A stretch of DNA of 64,000 nt from Oceanospirillaceae bacterium (GCA_013215445.1 JABSRA010000006.1:62001-126000); one strand, 5' to 3'; shown: positions 17,447-27,506, numbered from the stretch's first letter. Notes: a model not told the origin generated them from the sequence alone. Numbers and translations are program-made.

Positions 17447-18253
17447 ATGAGAGTCTTTTTATTAGGATTGACGATATTAATATCGTCAATTACCCATGCA
17501 GAAGTACAACATCTGGTTCGCTATGAATACCAGCAACAGATTAGTTATGGGCAAGTGATAGGTGAGCAGATCCAACCGCTCTCCGGTGAGTTATTTGCTA
17601 CGCTGACGGCAACCGGTAAACCTATTCCCCTGAGCGGGGTTAAGCTAATGTTACCCATAACTCCGCAAAAGGTTTTTGCGGTAGGCATGAATTTTGCCAG
17701 TCATATGTCATCCCCCTCTAATGCCCCACCGCCGCTCTTTTTAAAATTACCTAGCGCTTTAATCCTCTCTGGCGAGGTGGTTCATTTACCCGCAGATGCA
17801 AGCAATGTACATTTTGAGGGAGAGTTGGTACTAGTGATCGGTAAGCGGGCCAAAAACGTGACCCAAGCACAAGCCAAAGACGTTATTTTTGGGGTGATGG
17901 TTGGTAATGATATAACGGAGCGTAATTGGCAAGGTAGCGACCTGCAGTGGATGCGAGCAAAAGCTAGTGATGGTTTTGGACCTCTTAGTGCAATGATTGC
18001 GATTGGTGTCGATTACAATAATGTAGTGCTGACGACCAAGCTCAACGGTAAAATAGTCCAGCGTGAAAACACCAAATTTATGATCCATAAGCCGGCGAAA
18101 GTGGTGAGTTATCTCAGTCAATATTTCACTTTACAGCCCGGGGATCTTATTTATATGGGCACACCGGGACGGACGCAGGCGATGCGTGCTGGAGATGAAG
18201 TTGCAGTGATGATTGAAAATGTGGGCAAGGTAGTGAACGTTATTGAGCACTAA
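17447..18253 (+). CDS. Exported fumarylacetoacetate hydrolase-family protein
   Basis: A 268-residue protein whose body is an FAH-family domain: metal-ligand segment HFEGELVLVIGKRAKN, then GVMVGNDITERNWQ, a KASDGFGPL substrate-loop motif and GDLIYMGTPGRTQAMRAGDEV near the C-terminus. Unusually it begins with a clear Sec signal peptide (MRVFLLGLTILISSITHA, cut after residue 18), placing it in the periplasm; FAH proteins normally work in the cytosol on acylpyruvates or similar 3-oxo acids. RBS AAAGGAG precedes the ATG. The gene stands alone, so its substrate is open. Family assignment is firm, location is prediction. Confidence 0.85.
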   Translation: MRVFLLGLTILISSITHAEVQHLVRYEYQQQISYGQVIGEQIQPLSGELFATLTATGKPIPLSGVKLMLPITPQKVFAVGMNFASHMSSPSNAPPPLFLKLPSALILSGEVVHLPADASNVHFEGELVLVIGKRAKNVTQAQAKDVIFGVMVGNDITERNWQGSDLQWMRAKASDGFGPLSAMIAIGVDYNNVVLTTKLNGKIVQRENTKFMIHKPAKVVSYLSQYFTLQPGDLIYMGTPGRTQAMRAGDEVAVMIENVGKVVNVIEH

Positions 18254-19256
18254 AAAACCGGATACAAAGGTTCGATTTACGCTGATATGTGCCATATAGA
18301 GCGCATTGAACTGTTTGTTCGACGGCCGTTCCATGGAGCGGGAACAATAAAGCAAGCTAAAGAATCAGCAGAGTTGGCCTGTTGAGAAAACCACCGCTGT
18401 AGAAGGGCTAGCGGTCGACACTCAGCATCATACAATAGGTGAAGAATGCAGCAACGTGCAGGTTGGCGGGGTTGCAATTCTGGTCATTTAAACTCCTCTA
18501 TTAAGTGTAAAGTCTGCAGCAAAATCCCACATTGTGTACAAATTGCTGCAGTAGATAATCTCACAGGTCGGCTGTAATGAATAATGTCTATTTCCATCGA
18601 GAACTAGGGGGTACAGTTGATTAAGATTAGGGCAGAATAAAATATGGATGTTCTGTATCATTCAATGGAAATCGTCTAAAATTAAACCACAAAAGTGGTA
18701 GCGGCTGGAAAAATCTAAAAAACATTATTTTTAATGGATAAAGAGTCATTAATAGAATTGTAATGTATTAACAATAATTATTTGATGCAATTTTTTTAAA
18801 CTAAAGATTTAGAAATAATTGAATGAGTACCCTTGAGTTGGGTCGTTTTGATGAAATAGTACAGAAATTCTTATGCGTTATTATATTTATTCATTAAAGT
18901 TTTAATGTTTAGATCAGATGAGTAAAGTTAACATTATGTTTTGATAGGCTTGATGTCTACCAGTGAAAGCCATTCATAAAAACAGAGTTTTATTATCGTC
19001 GAGAATAAAGATGATAATATTAATAATATAGTAGTCGATTTTTTCAGGGTTCTAAAATTCAGATAAATTTTTTCACTTAGATATTGTTTGGCAAGATAAA
19101 AGATTAAAATTCCGTTGGATTAAACTTTTGTTGAATGTCTGTATGTCTTTAAAATAAGACGGTTTTTGGTACCTATATGGCTTAATTAAAGTTGTCTCGC
19201 GAAATAATAGATATATATTCAACAAATGATAGTTACCTAATCCCCTGGAAAATCAT
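18254..19256. other. Long AT-rich intergenic region upstream of pqi operon
   Basis: About 1 kb without a supported gene. From roughly 18,600 it becomes strongly AT-rich. Short ORFs at 18131-18477 on the minus strand lack RBSs and family features. Promoters for the pqi operon presumably lie near its right end, but no clear -35/-10 pair can be fixed. Confidence 0.4.
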
Positions 19257-19856
19257 ATGCACAAAATGGCATGTATTAGCTGTGATTTACTGATTGAACT
19301 GCCCGTGAATATTGAGAGTGATAAACAACTAGTTTGCCCTAGATGTAAACATACTATTACCAATGGACATAAAAACTCTCTAGATTTTGTTTTAGCCTTA
19401 GCCATGAGTAGTACCATTATGTTAATCGCATCCTACTGGTTCACCTTTATATCATTTAGAGTGAAAGGGCAGTTCAGGGATATAAGTTTAATTGATGCCT
19501 CTGCGGTACTCTTTGAGCAAAACTTTTATTTGTTATCGATATTAGTATTATTGTTTACATTATTGTTACCAGTTATTTATTTAACGTTTCTGTTATTATT
19601 ATTAATACCGATAAAGTTGAATTTTAACTTTATCAATTTAATCTATTTTGCCCGTCTTATTAGTAAAATGCTGCCCTGGATTATGGTCGATGTTTTTTTG
19701 ATGGGGGTAGTGGTTGCGCTGATAAAAATTTCCTCGATGGCTGAAATTTATCTGGGAGCATCTTTCTGGTGCTACTTATTATTTACCATTTCCTTTGCCT
19801 ACCTAAGTACTTTAATCGACTCGCATAAAATTTGGTATTGGGTCGATAATGGGTAA
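19257..19856 (+). CDS. pqiA: PqiA-domain membrane protein (first half of a split PqiA)
   Basis: A 199-residue protein with an N-terminal zinc-ribbon-like part (CISC then CPRC, residues 7-34) and four membrane segments, equal to one PqiA repeat. Escherichia coli PqiA holds two such repeats in one 417-residue chain; here two genes overlapping by 8 bp carry one each. PqiA forms with PqiB and PqiC an envelope system that moves lipids between membranes. The motif IMVDVFLMGVVVALIKI near residue 142 corresponds to the WSMVDVFVVAI motif of the second copy. The gene is AT-rich. Confidence 0.85.
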   Translation: MHKMACISCDLLIELPVNIESDKQLVCPRCKHTITNGHKNSLDFVLALAMSSTIMLIASYWFTFISFRVKGQFRDISLIDASAVLFEQNFYLLSILVLLFTLLLPVIYLTFLLLLLIPIKLNFNFINLIYFARLISKMLPWIMVDVFLMGVVVALIKISSMAEIYLGASFWCYLLFTISFAYLSTLIDSHKIWYWVDNG

Positions 19857-20466
19857 TAATTTTTCTAGGGAATCAGCTGCAGAACACGATCTTGCAACTT
19901 GTGGCGTCTGTCATCTACTCAATCCTATTAGTGAAGATCACTGTATGCGCTGTGGTGAACCACTTAGTTTAAGAATGAAGCATAGCGTGCAAAAGACCCT
20001 CGCGTTACTAATCACTGCAATGGTGTTTTATATACCCGCTAATTTATACCCTATTATGCAAACCACTTTATTAGGCCAAACTGATGGAAATACCATTATG
20101 TCTGGGGTACTACTGTTCGCTGCCGAGGGGGATTATTTCGTTGCGGGGGTTATTTTTATCGCCAGTGTGCTGATCCCTATAGGAAAAATGTTGGCTATTT
20201 ATTGGCTCTGCTACAGCGTTAAGTACCGGGATAAACTGCATAAAAAAGAATTATCAAAATTATATGAATTAATTGAATTTATAGGTAAATGGTCAATGGT
20301 CGATGTGTTTGTGGTGGCGATTTTAGTGGCGTTGATACAACTTGGTGGCTTGGTCTCAATCCAGGCTGGTCCGGCCGCGGCAACTTTTGCGGTGATGGTT
20401 ATCTTTACCATGTTGTCGGCCATGAGTTTTGATTCTCGACTAATCTGGGATAAATTGGAGCGATGA
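19849..20466 (+). CDS. pqiA: PqiA-domain membrane protein (second half of a split PqiA)
   Basis: A 205-residue protein with CGVCHLL and CMRCGEPL zinc-ribbon motifs near residues 18-41, then four membrane segments containing YIPANLYPIMQTT and GKWSMVDVFVVAILVALIQ, the most conserved part of the family. It overlaps the first pqiA gene by 8 bp and ends one base before pqiB, so the products are translationally linked. Both halves keep their own cysteine motif, so this is a stable two-gene form rather than a recent break. Confidence 0.92.
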   Translation: MGNNFSRESAAEHDLATCGVCHLLNPISEDHCMRCGEPLSLRMKHSVQKTLALLITAMVFYIPANLYPIMQTTLLGQTDGNTIMSGVLLFAAEGDYFVAGVIFIASVLIPIGKMLAIYWLCYSVKYRDKLHKKELSKLYELIEFIGKWSMVDVFVVAILVALIQLGGLVSIQAGPAAATFAVMVIFTMLSAMSFDSRLIWDKLER

Positions 20467-20467
20467 A

Positions 20468-22135
20468 ATGAGTGATAAACTACGCTTTAGTCAGGTAGAG
20501 CAACGGCCTAAAGGTAATTTTTCGATTATTTGGATTATACCGTTATTGGCGTTATCGATTGGCGGTTGGATGCTCTACCAGCAGTGGCTAAATAAAGATA
20601 TTGTCACCACGATCACCTTTAATCATGCCAATGGGCTTGAACCTGGGCGTACTAAAATTAAAAGTCGCGATGTGGATATAGGGGTTTTAACAGCAGTTCA
20701 CTTTAACGATGATAGAACCAAAATTATTGCCCAGGTGGCTATAAAAAAAGAGATGGGTGACTTTTTACGACAAGATACCAAATTTTGGGTGGTCAAACCT
20801 CGCATTGGAGTCAGTGGTATCAGTGGTATTAGTACCATCTTTTCTGGTGCATATATCGAACTTTACCCTGGGGAATCAGAGCAATCGAGAAATGATTTTA
20901 TTGGTCTAGATGATCCACCTATTACTCCACCGAATACCCCAGGCCTACACTTATCGCTGGTAACAGATAATCGCAACGGGCTCTCCGTTGGAAATCCGGT
21001 TATTTATCGAGGTTTTACCGTAGGCAGAGTCGAAAGTTATAAATTTGATACTAAGTCGGGCTTAGCGCACTACGAAGTATTTATCTCAACGCCCTATAAT
21101 TCACTGGTGACAACCAATAGCCATTTTTGGAATGCAGGTGGGGTTTCTGTCTCTAGCTCAGCCGCTGGCATTAAACTTGATATAGCCAGCCTTGAAACGT
21201 TATTGGTGGGTGGCATTCAATTTGATAATCCCAGTGATTCACCCTTGGGCGAGCCAATTATAGCCAGTCATCAATTTACCTTGTATGACAGTAAAGAAGA
21301 TATTAAAGCCTCGCGTCAATATGCTTCCTTTGAGTATTTGCTGTTATCGGATAGTTCTATTAGAGGGCTATCTCAGGGCGCACCTGTTGAATATCGAGGG
21401 GTTAGAATAGGGACTGTGGTTAATCCTTATTTAAGCTCGAGAGAGATACCCGCCTATAATCTTTTTTCGAAGCAGGGTATCGCTAGAAAAATACCTATTC
21501 TGATCCGGTTAGAGCCAGAGCGGATATTGGGTGTCAGCAGCGAGGCTGAAACAATAGCTTTTAATGAAAATTTCAAAAAGAGCATTCGCCTCGGCATGAC
21601 CGCGAGTGTAGGCAGTGCCAATCTTATCACTGGCAGTTTATTAATTAATTTGGACTTCAATGGAGACACAGACAATGAAACTGATCTGCAATATTTGGGG
21701 GCTTACACGCTGATTCCAACCACCATTGAAGGCCTAGATAAGTTAAGTAAGCAATTAGAAAGCACGCTTGATAACATCAACCAACTTCCTCTCGAGGCTT
21801 TAATGAGTAGTACTAGCAATACAGTTGACAGTGCTAATCTCGCGTTAAAATCCCTTGATAAAACCATTTTGCAATTGCATAGATTGTTGCGAAAAAAGAG
21901 TACCCAAAAAATACCAGAAAACTTAAACAAGAGTTTAGAGGCTATGGTCAGTGCGTTGTCTGGGCTACAACCGAGTTCACCTGCCTATCGGGAAGTTCTA
22001 AAAACGTTACAAAAAGTTCAGCAGATGATGGATAATTTGCAGCCGATAATGAAACAACTTAACAACAACCCTAATATGTTAATATTCAGTGGCCCACGGG
22101 ATAAAGATTTAGAACCCAGGAAAAAAAATAAATGA
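20468..22135 (+). CDS. pqiB: PqiB, MCE-domain lipid-transport protein
   Basis: A 555-residue protein with an N-terminal membrane anchor (IIWIIPLLALSIGGWMLY, about residues 19-36) and three MCE domains starting near residues 42, 155 and 275, each with the FxxAxGLxxG-type opening (FNHANGLEPGRTKI, VTDNRNGLSVGNPVIYRG, LSDSSIRGLSQGAPVEYRG). A C-terminal helical stretch with coiled-coil character follows (about 420-540). In the known system stacked MCE rings form a tunnel across the periplasm. The stop overlaps the pqiC start by 4 bp. Confidence 0.95.
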   Translation: MSDKLRFSQVEQRPKGNFSIIWIIPLLALSIGGWMLYQQWLNKDIVTTITFNHANGLEPGRTKIKSRDVDIGVLTAVHFNDDRTKIIAQVAIKKEMGDFLRQDTKFWVVKPRIGVSGISGISTIFSGAYIELYPGESEQSRNDFIGLDDPPITPPNTPGLHLSLVTDNRNGLSVGNPVIYRGFTVGRVESYKFDTKSGLAHYEVFISTPYNSLVTTNSHFWNAGGVSVSSSAAGIKLDIASLETLLVGGIQFDNPSDSPLGEPIIASHQFTLYDSKEDIKASRQYASFEYLLLSDSSIRGLSQGAPVEYRGVRIGTVVNPYLSSREIPAYNLFSKQGIARKIPILIRLEPERILGVSSEAETIAFNENFKKSIRLGMTASVGSANLITGSLLINLDFNGDTDNETDLQYLGAYTLIPTTIEGLDKLSKQLESTLDNINQLPLEALMSSTSNTVDSANLALKSLDKTILQLHRLLRKKSTQKIPENLNKSLEAMVSALSGLQPSSPAYREVLKTLQKVQQMMDNLQPIMKQLNNNPNMLIFSGPRDKDLEPRKKNK

Positions 22136-22698
22136 AACTAAGTCTACTTTTTATGGCCGCTTTGTTACTGCTCGGCGGTTGCAGTCTAGCGCCTCCCGAA
22201 AAACCTATCTCATACTACCTTTTAGATAGCGAGCCAAAAAAGCTGGGGCAGAAAGCTTCATCGCAGCGGTATTTGGTGAATCCAATCATGCTTCCTGATT
22301 ATTTAAACCAAATGAACTTAGTGATACGTGATGCAGATCAACGTGTGCACGTGGCCTACTACCACAGCTGGGTGGATAGTTTAGCCAATTCGGTGCGCAG
22401 AGTATTGATTAGAGAACTAAACGAGACTAATCGAGACTATGGTTTTACCGCGAATTGTCAGGGATGTAAGAAAATTAACATTCAAATAAATCACTTTTAC
22501 CCGACCACCGCTGGCGAAGTCATCTTGTCAGGTGAATATTCAATTCAGGGTGAAATACATAGAAATTTTTTAATAACCGTCAATTTAAACGTGGATGGTT
22601 ATCCACATTCAGTTAAAAAAATGCAATCTGCGCTGAGAATTTTGGCCAAGCAGATCAGTAGCAATTTGCTCTATAGAGACATTGGGCAGACAAAATAA
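22132..22698 (+). CDS. pqiC: PqiC-like outer-membrane lipoprotein
   Basis: A 188-residue lipoprotein of the ABC-type transport auxiliary/PqiC group. The lipobox LLGGC places the lipid-modified cysteine at residue 17. The YYLLDS motif that follows and the WVDSLANSVRRVLIRELN stretch are typical of the family. In Escherichia coli, PqiC sits in the outer membrane and docks the PqiB tunnel. It ends the operon; no obvious terminator follows. Confidence 0.9.
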   Translation: MKLSLLFMAALLLLGGCSLAPPEKPISYYLLDSEPKKLGQKASSQRYLVNPIMLPDYLNQMNLVIRDADQRVHVAYYHSWVDSLANSVRRVLIRELNETNRDYGFTANCQGCKKINIQINHFYPTTAGEVILSGEYSIQGEIHRNFLITVNLNVDGYPHSVKKMQSALRILAKQISSNLLYRDIGQTK

Positions 22699-22791
22699 AT
22701 ATCCAGTGGTCACTGTATCGTTTACAACGTCATGTCATGATCGACTGCTAGTGTGATCAGCGCCGATTGATTAATTTCCAGGGAGGAATTT

Positions 22792-25140
22792 ATGTCATCA
22801 AAGCACCGCCACCAACCTCATAATACCCAGGCAACTCCCCCTGAGCTGCCTGTTGGGATTGATCCCGTCTGCGGTATGCAAGTGAGCATTAAAAGCGCTA
22901 CTCGCACCGAACCATATGCCGACCAAGATTGGTACTTCTGCTCAGATAAATGCCGGGGACGCTTTAATGAAGACCCATACTTTTATGCGTCGGGAAATGT
23001 CAAAAAAGCCACTAGCTCGGCTCCCAAGGCTAGTCAATATACCTGTCCTATGCATCCAGAGGTCATCAGTGATTCTCAGGTGCCCTGCCCAATTTGTGGT
23101 ATGGCACTCGAGCCGATAAGCGGGGTGTCGGATGAGCCCAGTCATGAATTAGTCGATTTTACGCGCCGTTTAAAAATTAGTGCGATGGCCGCCATCCCGC
23201 TAATAATTTTGACTATGGGTGAGTTAGTTGGCTTGGGGGTCCGAGAGTGGCTGGGTGTAAAACTGGCAGGTTATCTCGAATTTGTATTAGCCACTCCAGT
23301 TATCTTGTGGGCGGCATGGCCATTCTATGCACGCGGCTGGTCCTCTGTCACCAACCGCGCTTTAAATATGTGGACACTGATTACCTTGGGGGTAGCAGCG
23401 GCCTATAGCTACTCTCTGGTTGCGGTATTTATGCCGCAGTTATTCCCGCAACAGTACTGGATGGGTGACAGTGTCGGCACCTATTTCGAAGCCGCCGTGG
23501 TGATAGTGACCTTGGTATTTTTGGGTCAGGTATTAGAGTTACGGGCGCGCGAGCGCACTGGAGATGCAATCAAAGCACTGTTGGATTTGGCGCCAAAAAC
23601 CGCGCGCCGAATCTTGCCCGATGGCAGCGAATACGATGCGCCGCTGGCCAATATCATCGCAGGAGATCAACTGCGAGTGCGTCCAGGTGATAGCATCCCA
23701 GTCGATGGTAAGGTCGTTGCTGGCACCTCTTCCGTAGACGAGAGCATGCTCAGTGGTGAATCACTGCCGGTGGAAAAAGTCCCGGGAGATACGTTGACGG
23801 GTGGCACCCTCAATAAAAATGGCGCGCTGGTGATGGTCGCCGCCAAAGTGGGAGCCGACACGGTATTGAGTCAGATTGTGGAGATGGTTAGCAACGCGAA
23901 ACGTTCACGTGCGCCAATTCAAGGCATGGCGGATCAAGTCGCCGCTATCTTCGTGCCAGTGGTGATACTCATTTCAATGTTAGCCTTTGTCGGGTGGTTA
24001 GTGTGGGGGCCACAGCCCTCTCTGATCTTCGCCATCGCCTCGGCGGTGTCAGTGTTAATTATTGCCTGTCCCTGCGCTTTAGGTTTGGCTACTCCCATTT
24101 CGATTACCACCGCAACCGGGCGCGGCGCACAGGCTGGTGTCTTAATTAAAGACGCCGAAGCCCTAGAACGTATGGCCGAGATAGATACTTTGATTGTCGA
24201 TAAAACCGGCACTTTGACTGAAGGTAAGCCGGTGCTAACCGATACTGTGGTGTTAGCTGAAGATAGCGAGTGGGAAATATTATTTTTAGTGGCAAGTTTG
24301 GAGCGTGCCTCAGAGCACCCACTGGCCGAGGCCATTGTCAACGGTGCCAAAGCTGAAGGTATCAGCATGGTGTCGGTCGATGATTTTGTCGCCACTACTG
24401 GCAAAGGCGTAGCGGGCAGGGTGAAGCAGCGCCAAGTAGCGCTGGGCAACAGTGCGATGATGCGCTCTTTAAACTTGGATATAGAGGCGGCTGAAATAAC
24501 CGCCGATGCGCTGCGTGCCGCCGGTAAAACAGCCATGTTTGTGGCCATAGATGGGGTGCTCTCTGGTATTGTCGCAGTCGCTGATCCGATCAAGAAGAGT
24601 AGCCAAGGCGCAATTAGTCATTTGCAGAGCATCGGTATCCGGGTGATTATGGCGACGGGCGATAATCAACGTACCGCCCAAGCTGTGGGAGCCAAATTGG
24701 GTATTGACGAAATTCGTGCGGGTGTGTTGCCTGAAGACAAAAAGGATCTAGTTGCAGAGCTGCGGGCACAGGGCCATAAAATTGCCATGGCGGGTGATGG
24801 TGTCAACGATGCACCCGCACTGGCGGCGGCTGATGTGGGTATCGCCATGGGAACCGGCGCCGATGTCGCGGTGGAAAGTGCCGGTATTACCCTACTGCGC
24901 GGTGATCTATCGGGCATTATTCGCGCCCGTATACTCGCTAGGTCAACTTTGATCAATATCAAGCAGAATCTATTTTTTGCCTTCGCTTATAACGCAATCG
25001 GTATCCCCATTGCCGCCGGCTTGTTATACCCGCTAACTGGCTCTTTGTTATCGCCGATGATTGCGGCGGTGGCAATGAGTTTATCCTCTGTTGCTGTGAT
25101 TGCTAATGCGCTGCGTCTGCGTAACGTCGACCTGGGGTAG
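22792..25140 (+). CDS. copA: Copper-type P1B ATPase with YHS and HMBD N-terminal domains
   Basis: A 782-residue metal efflux pump. The N-terminus has a YHS domain (DPVCGMQV and [12 protein letters not shown], about residues 23-60) and a heavy-metal-binding HMBD motif (YTCPMHPEV with CPICGMAL, about 83-107) instead of the usual HMA CxxC domain. ATPase landmarks are present: TGES-type loop as [11 protein letters not shown], the copper-type CPC in membrane helix 6 (residue about 425), phosphorylation Asp about 470 in [18 protein letters not shown] and [16 protein letters not shown]. It exports Cu+ from cytosol to periplasm; silver is possible. RBS GGGAGGA is strong. No CueR-type promoter dyad was found upstream. 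Confidence 0.95.
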   Translation: MSSKHRHQPHNTQATPPELPVGIDPVCGMQVSIKSATRTEPYADQDWYFCSDKCRGRFNEDPYFYASGNVKKATSSAPKASQYTCPMHPEVISDSQVPCPICGMALEPISGVSDEPSHELVDFTRRLKISAMAAIPLIILTMGELVGLGVREWLGVKLAGYLEFVLATPVILWAAWPFYARGWSSVTNRALNMWTLITLGVAAAYSYSLVAVFMPQLFPQQYWMGDSVGTYFEAAVVIVTLVFLGQVLELRARERTGDAIKALLDLAPKTARRILPDGSEYDAPLANIIAGDQLRVRPGDSIPVDGKVVAGTSSVDESMLSGESLPVEKVPGDTLTGGTLNKNGALVMVAAKVGADTVLSQIVEMVSNAKRSRAPIQGMADQVAAIFVPVVILISMLAFVGWLVWGPQPSLIFAIASAVSVLIIACPCALGLATPISITTATGRGAQAGVLIKDAEALERMAEIDTLIVDKTGTLTEGKPVLTDTVVLAEDSEWEILFLVASLERASEHPLAEAIVNGAKAEGISMVSVDDFVATTGKGVAGRVKQRQVALGNSAMMRSLNLDIEAAEITADALRAAGKTAMFVAIDGVLSGIVAVADPIKKSSQGAISHLQSIGIRVIMATGDNQRTAQAVGAKLGIDEIRAGVLPEDKKDLVAELRAQGHKIAMAGDGVNDAPALAAADVGIAMGTGADVAVESAGITLLRGDLSGIIRARILARSTLINIKQNLFFAFAYNAIGIPIAAGLLYPLTGSLLSPMIAAVAMSLSSVAVIANALRLRNVDLG

Positions 25141-25306
25141 GTAGAGAACAACGCCGAATAATAATCACCACGTCTGTGGCTGGTTTTTTGCTGACTTAAA
25201 CATTGTGTCTGCTAATCGGGTGCTTGGGTTTATCATTTAAAAGCAGCACCTGAGCTGGCAATTTTGTGCTGTTTTTAGTGCCAAAAGTGAAGAGATAATC
25301 GGCCTT

Positions 25307-25334
25307 CTTTTACCGTAAAAAACTACAGTAAAAG
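25307..25334. promoter_or_regulatory. Inverted repeat upstream of the DUF3127 gene
   Basis: CTTTTACCGT and ACAGTAAAAG pair at 9 of 10 positions around an 8-base spacer, about 57 bp before the ATG. It could be an operator; it has no T-run typical of a terminator. Function is not shown. Confidence 0.4.
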
Positions 25335-25390
25335 CGGTCTGATTCTGTTCTAATAGTAGCCTTCAATTTTAGTGATACAAGGTAAAAATA

Positions 25391-25738
25391 ATGGCTTACG
25401 AACTAACCGGAAAGGTTAAATTAATTCAAGATCCTCAAACCTTCAACAGTGGTTTTACCAAGCGTGAAATGGTGGTTACCGTTGAAGAGGGCAAGTATCC
25501 GCAAGATATTAATATCGAGTTCGTGCAGGACAACGTCAGCTTGTTAGACACAGTGCAACCCGGACAGCAGATTACGGTCATATTTGATATTCGCGGGCGT
25601 GAATATAACGGTCGCTATTTTAATAACTTAGTGGGCTGGAAAATCCAAAGTAATACCGCTACAGAGCAATATGATCAAACCCCTGCTTATGATACCAATG
25701 TAGCTAATGATGATTTCGGTGATGATGTTCCTTTTTAA
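25391..25738 (+). CDS. DUF3127 OB-fold-like protein with SSB-type C-terminal tip
   Basis: A 115-residue protein matching the DUF3127 pattern: an N-terminal YELTGKVKLIQD, then FTKREMVVTVEEGKYPQDI, a central VSLLDTVQPGQQITV and GREYNGRYFNNLVGWKI. The compact beta-rich domain is thought to be a single-strand-binding-like OB fold. A Gln/Thr/Asp-rich linker leads to DDFGDDVPF, nearly the DDDIPF tip with which SSB recruits replication and repair proteins. Single gene with its own AAGGTAA-like RBS. A role in DNA metabolism is inference from the fold and the tip. Confidence 0.85.
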   Translation: MAYELTGKVKLIQDPQTFNSGFTKREMVVTVEEGKYPQDINIEFVQDNVSLLDTVQPGQQITVIFDIRGREYNGRYFNNLVGWKIQSNTATEQYDQTPAYDTNVANDDFGDDVPF

Positions 25739-25871
25739 GAATTATCATCAGATCGGCTGATGCCAATCATAAAAATTGGCGAGAGTAGCATCACATTATA
25801 TGATGGTGAATGAGGTCTGCTCTAGGCTAAACTAATTAAGCACCGACGTACCACCCTGGAGTTACCTATCA

Positions 25872-26363
25872 ATGACAGTTAAATCAAACCTCAGTATCAG
25901 ATCGGCGACGATTGCAGATGCTGCTACGTTGTTACATTTTATCCATGAACTGGCCAGTTATGAGAATGCGGAGCACGAAGTATTAGCGAGCATCGAGAGT
26001 ATTGAAACCAGTATTTTTGCTGAGAATAGCCATGTACACGCACTGATCTGCGAGATAGATGGGCGGGCTATCGGCACGGCTATTTACTTTTTTAACTATT
26101 CAACCTGGTTATCCAAGCCTGGTCTATATCTTGAAGACCTCTATGTATCAGCGGAACAGCGGGGCTTAGGTGCGGGCAAATTATTACTGCAACGCATGGC
26201 CAACATCGCTCTCGATGCAGGCTGCGGACGCTTTGAATGGAGCTGTTTAGACTGGAATAAACCCTCTCGTGATTTCTATGAATCTATCGGCGCAATCGCC
26301 CAGAGTGAATGGGTGGGTTATCGCATGAGCGGTGAAACTTTAGTTGAGTTCGCCAAAGGATAG
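25872..26363 (+). CDS. GNAT-family N-acetyltransferase
   Basis: A 163-residue acetyltransferase similar in layout to spermidine/diamine and thialysine acetyltransferases. The N-terminal SIRSATIADAATLLHFIHELA strand-helix, the central LYLEDLYVSAEQRGLGAGKLLL with the acetyl-CoA pyrophosphate motif QRGLGAG (about residues 97-103) and the C-terminal LDWNKPSRDFYESIGA are classic. Cytosolic; acetyl-CoA donor. The acceptor is probably an amine, not determined. It converges with the EamA gene across a hairpin. Confidence 0.92.
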   Translation: MTVKSNLSIRSATIADAATLLHFIHELASYENAEHEVLASIESIETSIFAENSHVHALICEIDGRAIGTAIYFFNYSTWLSKPGLYLEDLYVSAEQRGLGAGKLLLQRMANIALDAGCGRFEWSCLDWNKPSRDFYESIGAIAQSEWVGYRMSGETLVEFAKG

Positions 26364-26400
26364 CGTTAGTTACCGATCGCAAAAGGTGCTGAATGGCGAT

Positions 26401-26451
26401 CAACTCTGACCTTGCATGTTAGGTGTAAGGTGAGAGTTGAGCCGAGTTTTT
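26401..26451. terminator. Bidirectional-type terminator between GNAT and EamA genes
   Basis: A 13-bp stem with one mismatch (26401-26413 with 26427-26439) followed, after GCCGAG, by a T-run on the plus strand. It lies between two convergent genes. Confidence 0.6.
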
Positions 26452-26461
26452 AAAGGCGTCA

Positions 26462-27376
26462 TTAGTGACTAGGTTTATGTTTAATCAGGGCTATTTTGGG
26501 CAGCACAATTAACTCTAATGCCAAAAACATGCCGCTGCAAACAAAGCCTAAGCCAATGTATTCAATTTGAGAAATGTCTTGTTTAAGTAGCAGGTAACCG
26601 AGCATCAGCGAGATTGGTGGTACTAGCGCTGAGAAGATAGACCCTTTACCGGAACCGAGTAAAGCCACCGCCTTTGAATAACAAAAAAGTGCCATAATGG
26701 CCACGATCACACCTTGGAACACGCCCTGCAAGAGCAGTGTTTTTAAGGGGATATCCAAAATGTTCAGATCGGAATTAAGTAGATAATAAGGTAGATAAAT
26801 AAGCATAGATAATACCGAAACTGAGGCGGTTGCCGTCCAGGGGTTGATGCTCCAGTATTTGCATAATACTGTGTAACTTGCCCATAACATGCCGCAGCCA
26901 AGAAACATCAAGTCGCCTTTTAGATAAGTCGCACTGACGCTGTTAAGGCTATTGCCACCCACTGCAATAATACCGATAAGGATTAGAGTGACACCTGCGA
27001 TACGCGCTGGGCTCATAGACTCTCGCAGCCAGTATGCGCTGGCCAGAGCGGTAAAAACCAGCATGGAACTTGGGGCGATGATGGCAAAATGTGAGCTCGG
27101 AGCAATACTCAGCCCGGTGGTTGCCAGTAACACATAAGGGACACCAGCACCCGCTGCTAGCAGCAAGCCCTTACTCAATAACATCTTCAATTTTACTCTC
27201 TGTATAATCAATACCGGGAGTAACAGACAACCTGCGATGGCGAAGCGCAATGCGGTTAGATCGCTAGCCGAAAACTGTTGATCGGCGGCGATGGTAGAAA
27301 ATACTGGCCATGCTCCCCATATTAAAGAAGCAGCCAGCCCAAATAACATGCCTTTTACCACTGTGTTATTCATCAC
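26462..27376 (-). CDS. EamA/DMT-superfamily transporter
   Basis: A 304-residue inner-membrane protein with ten predicted helices in two EamA repeats. The first repeat shows AASLIWGAWPVFST and DLTALRFAIAGCLLLP, the second GDLMFLGCGMLWASYTVLCKYW and AVALLGSGKGSIFSALVPPISLMLGYLLL, all usual for drug/metabolite exporters of the YdcZ/RhaT-like type. It is divergent from an Lrp-type regulator 130 bp away, a common pairing for amino-acid exporters. The first of two adjacent ATG codons is taken; either may be used. Confidence 0.92.
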   Translation of the reverse strand: MMNNTVVKGMLFGLAASLIWGAWPVFSTIAADQQFSASDLTALRFAIAGCLLLPVLIIQRVKLKMLLSKGLLLAAGAGVPYVLLATTGLSIAPSSHFAIIAPSSMLVFTALASAYWLRESMSPARIAGVTLILIGIIAVGGNSLNSVSATYLKGDLMFLGCGMLWASYTVLCKYWSINPWTATASVSVLSMLIYLPYYLLNSDLNILDIPLKTLLLQGVFQGVIVAIMALFCYSKAVALLGSGKGSIFSALVPPISLMLGYLLLKQDISQIEYIGLGFVCSGMFLALELIVLPKIALIKHKPSH

Positions 27377-27506
27377 TTATATCATCCTTTTACTGACATT
27401 ATTTGTATCACTATGTTAATTAAAACGGTGCAATGATACGCTGCAAATCAAACTTAAAATTGCATAATTTCGGTGATTTTTAGAGATAGACGAGGAAATA
27501 CTGCGC

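Noticed and set aside
23934-24593. 219-codon minus-strand ORF
   Set aside because: Opposite strand of the copper ATPase; low-complexity Ala/Thr/Ser translation typical of a shadow.
25307-25334. Dyad taken as a transcription terminator for the copper ATPase gene
   Set aside because: No T-run follows and it lies 170 bp after the stop, close to the next start; kept only as a possible operator.
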